NCBI GenBank assembly: GCA_026985515.1
Contig: JALSQH010000100.1
Coordinates: 1-14,103 of the forward strand
Length of the DNA stretch: 14,103 nt
From: a bacterium
Lineage (GTDB): Bacteria > JALSQH01
Direction: 5' to 3'
In this document: positions 8,770 through 14,103 of the stretch, piece after piece
How positions within the stretch are numbered: the first letter of the stretch is position 1
How the letters are laid out: every line of letters begins with the position of its first letter
Made by a program: the position numbers and the translations under genes
Notes under the pieces: generated by a model
The model's database searches: none
What the model was told of the DNA's origin: nothing
Seen by the model: only the letters and a program-made list of their open reading frames with translations

Positions 8770-10319
8770 CTGATCTTTACAACCTCTACCACTTCATCAT
8801 TGTATAATATAGTTGCTTTTGATGCAAAGAGGTTTTTAAAGGATTCCACATCCTTCCTGGTGAAGTTTATTGATATAAAGCGTGACAGGAGAGTTTTGTT
8901 GATGGCGAGGCAATCAACTCCAAATTTTTTAAATGGATAAAATGAGTTTTCCCTCACTGCTGTGAGCAACCAGTTACCCTCAATATTTGTGGAAGGCTCA
9001 AACATGAAGGGTCTGTTAATGTAGTAACCTCTTCTACCTGTAAAGTAGAGGAAAATTTTTTTACATGGTGACCTGTTAATAAAATCATACATGTTTTTAT
9101 ATGGAAGATGCCTCCTCTTCCACTTTTCTTCTGACATTCTGCCAGTTAAAAAGGGTAAAATTTCAACACTTGAAGTGTGGGAGATAAAGTAGTTTGCTGG
9201 TTGAATAAGCGTGACTAAGAGAAGAATGGATGCAATTAACCTGTTTCTTTCTGAGAGCTTGCTGAGACCTTCCACTGTCAGTATGAGAAGAAAAGGTACG
9301 GCAGGCAGAAAATATCTTGCACGAAGTGGTTGAGTAAAAAATACGGTCAGGATGAAGAGAATTGCAATGGCAATGAAACCCCTGTTCCACTTATCTCTGT
9401 AGCTGGCGAAAATGGGGAAAATGATCAGATAGGGGGCAAGGGATCCGTCAAAGAGGGCGGGAACTCCATCCTTTCCATAGAAGAACACCCTTACCGGTGC
9501 AAGAAGTATCTGAAGGGTGGATTCGTGATAGACAAGTTTTCTAAGGGTGAGAGGATCGATGTAGGTTGTGAATTTAACAGGTGTGGGATTGAAGTGGTGT
9601 ACCTCCCTTATCTTTAAAAGGCCCGGTAAAAGGGGAAAGAGTGGATTTCCAGTATCCACATAATTCCACCAAAGCCAGAATCCATTCAGGAGAATAAGAA
9701 AAGAGATCGTTATTGAGGTAAAAATAATTCTGCTCCTGGCATCGGGGAGGAAGAGAAGAAGGATAAGAAACGAAAAGAGGAGAAGGGGAATGGCAGTATA
9801 CTTCGTTCCAAATGCAAGGGAGAAGAACAGGGAGGCAGTTATCAGATGGAAAATCTTTTCAGAAATAAGATATTTTCTTGTGTGAAATACTCCTGCTGCT
9901 ACAAAGGCGGAGACCCATATATCCACATAGGAAGAGGAGATTATCTGACCCACCACAGGTATAAAAAGAAAGAGGAAAATAAGCATGTACCGATCCTGTC
10001 GTCTGTTAAGAAAGGTGAAAATTTTCAGATACGCAGAGAGATAGAAGAGAAGGAGAGTTGAAGCAATTATACCAGAGAAATGTGCCAGAACGAAGTTGTG
10101 AGGACCGATGAGATAGTAGAGAATGAAAAAGATGGGTGGAAAGTGGGATGGGGTGAACCAGTAAAAAGGTGTGATTTTACCCGTTAACTTCCACAGGTGC
10201 GGAAGACTAAGAGTGTAGAAGAGCTCATCTTTTAAATAGGGTGGGAGAAAGGCCATGGAAATATATGTTATGGCAAGAATAATTATGACGAAGAGCAAGA
10301 GAAATCTGAGAGTCTTCAT
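8766..10319 (-). CDS. GT-C glycosyltransferase, PMT/ArnT-like (GT39/GT83 type)
   Basis: 517 aa with about ten or more membrane helices up to residue 380, then a soluble C-terminal domain of about 130 residues. After TM1 the first periplasmic loop has the acidic pair Asp31-Glu32 (L-K-D-E-L), the hallmark catalytic position of GT-C enzymes. Y-V-D-I-W at 131-135 and the W-x-x-W-N-Y-V-D-T-G-N-P-L-F-P stretch at 215-229 are typical of undecaprenyl-phosphate-sugar transferases. The acceptor could be protein, lipid A or a glycan and cannot be told from sequence. Overlaps of 4 bp at both ends embed it in the pilus operon, which makes pilin or another envelope protein an attractive acceptor. Confidence 0.82.
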   Translation of the reverse strand: MKTLRFLLLFVIIILAITYISMAFLPPYLKDELFYTLSLPHLWKLTGKITPFYWFTPSHFPPIFFILYYLIGPHNFVLAHFSGIIASTLLLFYLSAYLKIFTFLNRRQDRYMLIFLFLFIPVVGQIISSSYVDIWVSAFVAAGVFHTRKYLISEKIFHLITASLFFSLAFGTKYTAIPLLLFSFLILLLFLPDARSRIIFTSITISFLILLNGFWLWWNYVDTGNPLFPLLPGLLKIREVHHFNPTPVKFTTYIDPLTLRKLVYHESTLQILLAPVRVFFYGKDGVPALFDGSLAPYLIIFPIFASYRDKWNRGFIAIAILFILTVFFTQPLRARYFLPAVPFLLILTVEGLSKLSERNRLIASILLLVTLIQPANYFISHTSSVEILPFLTGRMSEEKWKRRHLPYKNMYDFINRSPCKKIFLYFTGRRGYYINRPFMFEPSTNIEGNWLLTAVRENSFYPFKKFGVDCLAINKTLLSRFISINFTRKDVESFKNLFASKATILYNDEVVEVVKIR

Positions 10320-10501
10320 TTTTTCCAGAAGTCGGGAACGGTGAGGAGAATTGTATTGAAGATCAGAACGATGACAAAGAGCAGTAATTCAAGGCCCCCG
10401 AAAATAATATCTTTCTCCTCTCTGATTTTCATAAATCCTATGTATCCGGCCCAGATAGCCAGAATCAGATCTATCACAGCTTCAATATGGATATGATCCA
10501 T
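10316..10501 (-). CDS. Small two-TM membrane protein (61 aa), unknown function
   Basis: 61 aa with two hydrophobic helices, about 8-24 and 34-53, joined by a charged loop (K-I-R-E-E-K-D). The N-terminus carries D-H-I-H-I-E and the C-terminus ends P-D-F-W-K-K. No family recognised. It overlaps the upstream 198-aa gene by 28 bp and the downstream GT-C gene by ATGA, and the frame fills the gap between them exactly. It is therefore probably real and translated by coupling. It is similar in size and topology to the 58-aa protein at 5100-5276, but the sequences do not look alike. Confidence 0.7.
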   Translation of the reverse strand: MDHIHIEAVIDLILAIWAGYIGFMKIREEKDIIFGGLELLLFVIVLIFNTILLTVPDFWKK

Positions 10502-11070
10502 ATCATGTACCCCAGAACGAAGGTTACAAAACTTATTTTTGCTTTAACTTTGTCTTTTGTAAGAATCATGAAAATAACACTTCCAGTCCATGTGAATAAT
10601 CCAATCAGCAGGAAAATTGATGCTACCAGATCGGGATCTTTAATATTGTCTCTCTCAAGTGCACGAGGATCATCGTAGAGTTTTGCTATGTGTTTATTTA
10701 TGGTTTTAAGTTCACCTTTAAAAGGTATGTAGAAGGATCTGTTTACCATGATACAACCCTTTGCAGCTAACCAGGCGTATTTTGCAAGCTTTGTTTTACC
10801 CTTATTTTCGTACAGATTTCCCAGAAATTCAAGTTTCTTCAAGCTCTTTTTGTAGTATGGGGAAAGTGGAAAGTACAGGTGGCAGGCCTTCTCATATGTC
10901 ATGATGAGTTTGTAGTTATCCCAGAAGTAGAGTTTCTTTAAAGAAGCTTCCTCAAGTTGAAGGGCATTGTGGTAAAGAGTTGCTGACTGCAGGTACAACC
11001 TCCCCACCAGAATAATGGTTGCAATTGCCACCGTCAGAACAATTTTCTGTGCTATTTTTCCTCCTGACAT
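10474..11070 (-). CDS. 198-aa membrane protein, unknown function
   Basis: One N-terminal membrane helix (about 9-24) precedes a soluble helical middle part (30-145). This part contains a TPR-like stretch: Y-E-K-A-C-H-L-Y-F-P-L-S-P-Y-Y at 59-73, then G-N-L-Y-E-N-K-G-K-T-K-L-A at 84-96. Two C-terminal membrane helices follow at about 149-170 and 178-196. The middle part most likely faces the periplasm. No named family recognised. AAGGA stands about 9 bases before the ATG, which lies 19 bp inside the end of the DUF2723 gene. The mix of a small helical-repeat domain with terminal membrane helices suggests an assembly or scaffold partner of the neighbouring GT-C proteins. Confidence 0.75.
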   Translation of the reverse strand: MSGGKIAQKIVLTVAIATIILVGRLYLQSATLYHNALQLEEASLKKLYFWDNYKLIMTYEKACHLYFPLSPYYKKSLKKLEFLGNLYENKGKTKLAKYAWLAAKGCIMVNRSFYIPFKGELKTINKHIAKLYDDPRALERDNIKDPDLVASIFLLIGLFTWTGSVIFMILTKDKVKAKISFVTFVLGYMIWIISILKL

Positions 11071-13109
11071 TTGCTATCCTTTTTCTCAACACATTTAAGA
11101 AAACGGTTTGAATCTATTATCACATCCTGAGAAACTGCCTTTTCTCTTGCCAGCAGAAGGTATTTTTTTGCCTCTTCAAATTTTCCAAGTTTTGTCAGGG
11201 TCTTACCCATAAAAAGGAGATAGTAGGAATCAGATGCATCCATACCGGACACTATGGTAATTCTGTTAAAGTAACGATACGCTTCGGTGTATTTGCCTTC
11301 TTTGTATTTGAGAAGCCCAAGATTGAGGAATGCATTTGGATCCGGAAGGGCCTTTTTCATATACTCTTCGCCTTTTTTATATTCACCGGCAATGAAGTAG
11401 GCAATTCCAAGGTTTATGTTAAAGGTTTTTTCCGGGAAATCCTGAGGATACCATTTCTTCAAAATTTTTAAAATTTCAATCATCAGATGGGGTCTCCCAT
11501 TCTTTGCCAGAAAAACTCCTATTCCATCAAGTGTTGAGCCAATGAAGGGACTCTCATCTGGATAGAGAGAGAGGCCATTTGATGCATCTATCTCCATGTA
11601 GTTTATTACCCTCTTTGTGTATTCAGTAAATTCAGTTACCACAGTGGCAAAGTTTATATTTTTTGCATATCTCTGAAAGCATTTCTCACCCGGTAACAGC
11701 GGGCAGCAGGACAGCAGAACAGGATGCACTGCGTCTGATATTTCAATATATACAGGGAGTCTCCCACTGTATTTTTTTACAAATTCCGTCATGGTTCTGT
11801 AGTCGTCAATGTACACAGAATAGTCAGCTATTTCAGGAAATCTCTTTTTATCAATGGGAGAAAAGAAATCCCTCATAAAAATCATTCCGGGTGAAAATAT
11901 TTCAAGATCATCTCGTGTTCTTTCAATATCCTGAAGATCCCTCATAACGAACCATGATGCATCGCTTATCATGACAGAATTTTTTGGTGTGTAGATGAAG
12001 TCCGGCAGGTAAAAGCTTCTTGCTACCCAGTAGTTGTACTTGTTTGTTCTGGGAAATGAGAGGAGTGCCTCTGTAAATAGACCCAGAACTATAGCAATTG
12101 CCACGATTCTTTTACCATGTTCTTCGAAAGTTTCAATGATCCTCTTACTGCCATATCCTGCAGCGATAACAAAAATTGCGTGTGAAGGGAGAAGGGGGGT
12201 ACCGATTTTCCAGGAAATAAAAAAGAGTATGTTAAAAATTGCGAGAAGAATAAAAAAGGAAAAAAGAGGTAAATTTTCCACAGCCAGAAAATAGAATCCT
12301 GCCAGAGAGAGAAGAGGAACAACCGGAGAAAAATCAATGTTGATATTTTTGATGAAAATTTTAATGTACTTAATCAGCTCAGCCGTGGATGCTGAGAGGA
12401 TCCCCACTCTGTCTCCCTTATCTTTTGCATCTGTGAGCTGATAGATCATTCCGGTCAGTGTCTGGGGATTACCCCAGTTAAACTGTGGCCACTGGTGTGC
12501 TCTCAGTGGAAGAAAAACGTATGTCGAAAACCCGAGAAAAAATAGAGCTGTGACAGCAGGAATAAGTCTCCATCGAAGTTTTGCCGGAGTGTAGTAGAAA
12601 TATGCAAATGCGAGGGCGGGAAGGAAAAGAGCCACCGTCGCATGAACTCCACTGCTAAGTCCATATATGAAGCTCCCAAGCAGAATGTACTTCTTTTCCC
12701 GTGTTCTGGTGAAGCGGATAACGATGTAGAGCAGAAGCAGGAAGAAAAAAGAGTTCATTGTGTAAACTTCTGCTACTGTGGCGTTGTGCCAGAGGGGATA
12801 GGAGAAGGCAAAAAAGAGGGAGAGAAAAATCGAAAGAATTTTTCCTGTATCGAGTTCAAGGAGTATGCGATACAGCATGTAAGTGGCGAGAGATGCGAAA
12901 AATGCGGAGACTAAATTTCCCCTCAGGTAAAGGTTACCCAGGGGTAAAAGTGAAAACACTTTCCCGAGCTCAACATAGGTGGGCGAACCTGCCGGGTGGG
13001 AAATCCCCAGAGTTTGAATGAGATCCTGAAATTCTGGCGTATCTCGCCAGAAAATTGTGGGCGAAACAGTGAAAATATATACAAAAAAAGAGGCAAGAAA
13101 GACAACCAT
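11052..13109 (-). CDS. DUF2723 GT-C-like membrane protein with C-terminal TPRs
   Basis: 685 aa. The N-terminal half is a polytopic GT-C fold of the DUF2723 family. TM1 ends at a P-T-I-F-W-R-D-T-P-E-F-Q loop with Asp23 and Glu26, followed by the family signature T-L-G-I-S-H-P-A-G-S-P at 33-43 and the L-G-N-L-Y-L-R-G-N-L-V-S-A-F stretch at 57-70. Ten or so helices run to about 350. A soluble region follows from 360, and TPR units lie at about 563-660 (I-N-L-G-I-A-Y-F-I-A-G-E-Y-K-K-G-E-E-Y). DUF2723 proteins are related to protein O-mannosyltransferases. Prediction: transfer of a lipid-linked sugar to a periplasmic protein. ATG 13109 is the only usable start in this stretch, with no clear Shine-Dalgarno, and lies just 11 bases after the U-tract of the pilin terminator. 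It is first in the twelve-gene run. Confidence 0.85.
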   Translation of the reverse strand: MVVFLASFFVYIFTVSPTIFWRDTPEFQDLIQTLGISHPAGSPTYVELGKVFSLLPLGNLYLRGNLVSAFFASLATYMLYRILLELDTGKILSIFLSLFFAFSYPLWHNATVAEVYTMNSFFFLLLLYIVIRFTRTREKKYILLGSFIYGLSSGVHATVALFLPALAFAYFYYTPAKLRWRLIPAVTALFFLGFSTYVFLPLRAHQWPQFNWGNPQTLTGMIYQLTDAKDKGDRVGILSASTAELIKYIKIFIKNINIDFSPVVPLLSLAGFYFLAVENLPLFSFFILLAIFNILFFISWKIGTPLLPSHAIFVIAAGYGSKRIIETFEEHGKRIVAIAIVLGLFTEALLSFPRTNKYNYWVARSFYLPDFIYTPKNSVMISDASWFVMRDLQDIERTRDDLEIFSPGMIFMRDFFSPIDKKRFPEIADYSVYIDDYRTMTEFVKKYSGRLPVYIEISDAVHPVLLSCCPLLPGEKCFQRYAKNINFATVVTEFTEYTKRVINYMEIDASNGLSLYPDESPFIGSTLDGIGVFLAKNGRPHLMIEILKILKKWYPQDFPEKTFNINLGIAYFIAGEYKKGEEYMKKALPDPNAFLNLGLLKYKEGKYTEAYRYFNRITIVSGMDASDSYYLLFMGKTLTKLGKFEEAKKYLLLAREKAVSQDVIIDSNRFLKCVEKKDSKCQEEK

Positions 13110-13120
13110 CTCTGGATAGG

Positions 13121-13144
13121 AAAAAAGAGGGGGATCGCTCCCCC
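13121..13144 (-). terminator. Rho-independent terminator after the pilin gene
   Basis: On the minus strand GGGGGA, loop GCGA, TCCCCC, then CTC and six T. The six-base-pair, mostly G-C stem starts about 10 bases after the pilin stop. It is a well-formed intrinsic terminator. The T-run ends only 11 bases before the ATG of the DUF2723 gene, so any transcription entering the operon from the pilin must read through it. Confidence 0.85.
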
Positions 13145-13154
13145 ACTTTTCTCA

Positions 13155-13535
13155 TTACTTGACTGTGATCTTACCGGTTGAGGAATTGTAAACAAAGCTC
13201 TTAGTACCGAGCTTGTGATATGCAATTCCGGACCAGGTCTGTCCACCTGTATCAGCTGTTGCGTTGATGGTTACATTCTTTGAGCACTTGGCACCCAGGT
13301 CTGTTCTGTTTGGAGTTCCACCCAGTGTACAGGAGAAGTCAACATACACCTGGTTGTCTGCATAGTAGGCTTCCTCAGCACTTACCAGGTTCCTCAGGTC
13401 GCTCTTGGCTGTGGAGTCGTAGGCTTTCTTTCTGTAGGATGAGAACTGAGGGATGGCTATTGCTGCCAGAATACCAATGATTGCAACAACCACGAGTAAC
13501 TCAACCAGCGTGAAACCTTTTGCACCCTTCTTCAT
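13155..13535 (-). CDS. pilA: Type IVa major-pilin-like protein
   Basis: 126 aa. Class III leader M-K-K-G-A-K-G is cut after Gly7 before Phe8. The mature protein (119 aa) has Glu5 and the canonical hydrophobic F-T-L-V-E-L-L-V helix. In mature numbering aromatics fall at F1, F24, Y27, Y32, Y50, Y51 and Y57. All but Y50 coincide with the aromatic positions of Geobacter sulfurreducens PilA (F1, F24, Y27, Y32, F51, Y57). Unlike that 61-residue pilin, this one carries a C-terminal globular part with one probable disulfide (precursor C69-C84) and Trp101. The shape, with a Cys pair and short beta region, fits a small type IVa pilin. AAGGAGGTGA just upstream of ATG is a near-perfect ribosome binding site, implying high expression. 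A sigma-54-like promoter lies upstream and a terminator follows directly. Confidence 0.93.
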   Translation of the reverse strand: MKKGAKGFTLVELLVVVAIIGILAAIAIPQFSSYRKKAYDSTAKSDLRNLVSAEEAYYADNQVYVDFSCTLGGTPNRTDLGAKCSKNVTINATADTGGQTWSGIAYHKLGTKSFVYNSSTGKITVK

Positions 13536-13540
13536 TGTTT

Positions 13541-13551
13541 CACCTCCTTTC
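13541..13551 (-). promoter_or_regulatory. Very strong Shine-Dalgarno of the pilin gene
   Basis: AAGGAGGTGA is placed about 5 bases before the pilin ATG and is nearly fully complementary to the 16S rRNA tail. It fixes the start codon and is much stronger than any other ribosome binding site in the window, as expected for a major structural subunit. Confidence 0.85.
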
Positions 13552-13572
13552 TATTTTATTTTCAACTTTTTC

Positions 13573-13589
13573 ATGCACATCCTGTACCA
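13573..13589 (-). promoter_or_regulatory. Sigma-54 (-24/-12) promoter candidate for the pilin gene
   Basis: TGGTACAGGATGTGCAT on the minus strand matches TGGCAC-N5-TTGCA at all but two positions, keeping the invariant GG and GC at correct spacing. Transcription would begin near 13562, leaving a leader of roughly 27 bases that contains the ribosome binding site. Sigma-54 control of pilA is known in Pseudomonas, Myxococcus and Geobacter. A competing GGCAC box about 60 bp further upstream lacks the GC element at the right distance. Confidence 0.65.
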
Positions 13590-13619
13590 TTTTGAATACC
13601 ATGCTGCCTGTATAAAATG

Positions 13620-13634
13620 TGACAAAAATTGTCA
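13620..13634. promoter_or_regulatory. Perfect palindrome, probable activator site 1
   Basis: TGACAA-AAA-TTGTCA is a 15-base palindrome with perfect six-base arms, centred about 65 bases upstream of the predicted sigma-54 start site. Position and symmetry fit a binding site for an NtrC/PilR-type enhancer-binding protein. A weaker copy lies 31 bases further upstream. Confidence 0.55.
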
Positions 13635-13650
13635 GTGAAAGTGCCTGATG

Positions 13651-13665
13651 TGTCGAAAATTGTCA
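13651..13665. promoter_or_regulatory. Near-palindromic copy, probable activator site 2
   Basis: TGTCGA-AAA-TTGTCA keeps the right arm and spacer of site 1 and differs at two positions in the left arm. Centre-to-centre distance to site 1 is 31 bp, about three helical turns, so both would lie on the same face of the DNA. It overlaps the stop codon of the truncated upstream pilin, so part of its sequence is also coding. Confidence 0.45.
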
Positions 13666-13980
13666 TTTCTCCCTTATTCTGCCTACTGTTGAATCAAAAA
13701 TATATGTTGTGTTTCCCCTCAGGTGGTATGAACTTGCGCTCCAGGCATCTCCCGTGGTGTTTACTGAAGCCTGAATGGTAACCTGAGAGGAGCAGATGAA
13801 ACTCATATTTGTTCCCTGAGAAACATTTCCATCCTGACAGAAGTAGCTGTGGTAGGTCTGATATCCGGCGTAGTAAGCCTCTTCAACATTGACTAAATTT
13901 CTCAGGTTGTCAAGGGCAACAGAGTTGTAGGAATAGACCTTATACCTCTGGTAAGCAGGAATAACAATTGCTGATAAAAT
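13663..13980 (-). pseudogene. Second type IV pilin, N-terminus missing at a sharp junction
   Basis: An open frame of 105 codons ending in TGA, clearly pilin but without start or leader. From I-L-S-A-I-V-I-P it aligns without gaps to the intact pilin for 48 residues, up to and including the first Cys. Shared features are L-R-N-L-V, E-E-A-Y-Y-A, the second Cys, D-A-W-S and the S-x-Y-H-L region. Homology stops exactly at 13980; the next codon is not the expected Gly and an in-frame TAA follows four codons on. About 21 residues (leader, Phe1, Glu5, start of the helix) and the ribosome binding site are missing. The body has no stop or frameshift, so the break is recent or the piece is kept, for example as a silent cassette. 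Sequence divergence from the neighbour indicates an old duplication. Confidence 0.8.
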
Positions 13981-14103
13981 AGGTAGTGTAAACGTTTATT
14001 CGCAAAAAAGTTGAGGTAGGATTTTTTAATGAATAAAACTTGGTAGGACGATGAAGGGAGTTTTAAATCTCAGAGGGACTCAAATTAATAAAAATTGGAG
14101 GCC
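13981..14103. mobile_element. Possible end of an insertion element or rearrangement next to the pilin fragment
   Basis: A 123-base AT-rich stretch beginning at the exact point where pilin homology ends. It starts AGGTAGTGTAAACG and holds the palindrome TAAACGTTTA (13989-13998) and three GGTAG motifs (13982, 14015, 14042). An ATG at 14051 (+ strand, TAGGA just before it) opens a frame to the window end that could be a transposase start, but its 17 visible residues match nothing I know. The GTGTAAA near the edge is reminiscent of IS256-type ends, though that is weak. The other end and any target duplication are outside the window. Confidence 0.4.

Noticed and set aside
390-12914. Numerous open frames of 60-150 codons opposite or out of frame to the large genes.
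   Set aside because: They lie wholly inside well-supported coding regions, lack ribosome binding sites and have low-complexity shadow-type sequences.
12923-13246. Minus-strand frames starting in or near the pilin terminator (e.g. ATG at 13155 or 13246).
   Set aside because: They run in the wrong frame through the pilin end, terminator and DUF2723 N-terminus and encode no recognisable protein.
13634-13652. A GGCAC box on the minus strand near 13640 as an alternative sigma-54 promoter.
   Set aside because: No GC dinucleotide at the required -12 spacing; the element at 13573-13589 fits better.
1-14103. tRNA, rRNA, CRISPR array or riboswitch.
   Set aside because: Looked for by eye; the window is almost fully coding and the short gaps show none of these.

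Overview
The window reads as a chromosomal piece of a Gram-negative bacterium with type IV pili. Arginine is mostly AGA/AGG, proteins are rich in Lys/Glu, and GC looks moderate by eye. The pilin N-terminus and the order pilin - ABC ATPase - ABC permease - prepilin peptidase recall the Geobacter/Myxococcus ('deltaproteobacterial') side of the tree; AGA/AGG use would also suit a thermophile. The taxon is an inference, not a reading.

Layout. (a) 3-1586, + strand: the 3' part of a DUF2207-family membrane protein whose start lies off the window. It ends base-to-base against the convergent minus-strand genes. (b) 13109 down to 1587, minus strand: twelve tightly packed genes, most joined by 4-base ATGA or longer overlaps. 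In order of transcription they are a DUF2723 GT-C protein with C-terminal TPRs, a 198-aa membrane protein, a 61-aa membrane protein, a second GT-C (PMT/ArnT-like) glycosyltransferase, a TPR protein with a GspG-like tail, an ABC ATPase, an ABC-2 permease, a GT2 polyprenyl-phosphate-type glycosyltransferase, a 58-aa two-TM protein, the prepilin peptidase PilD, a HAMP sensor histidine kinase, and an isovaleryl-CoA-dehydrogenase-type acyl-CoA dehydrogenase. (c) 13535-13155, minus: a type IVa major-pilin-like gene with a very strong ribosome binding site and an intrinsic terminator. Upstream lie a good sigma-54 -24/-12 match and two enhancer-like palindromic sites 31 bp apart. (d) 13980-13663, minus: the C-terminal three quarters of a second, diverged pilin, cut off abruptly at 13980/13981. 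Foreign-looking DNA, possibly the end of a mobile element, runs from there to the window end.

How they fit. The core (pilin, an ABC transporter pair as in Myxococcus PilH/PilI, PilD) is pilus biogenesis. Built into the same operon are one GT2 of the kind that loads sugar onto a polyprenyl phosphate and two GT-C proteins of the kind that use such donors. This suggests a pilin or surface glycosylation module. Two tiny membrane proteins and a TPR/pseudopilin-like fusion are the unrecognised parts.
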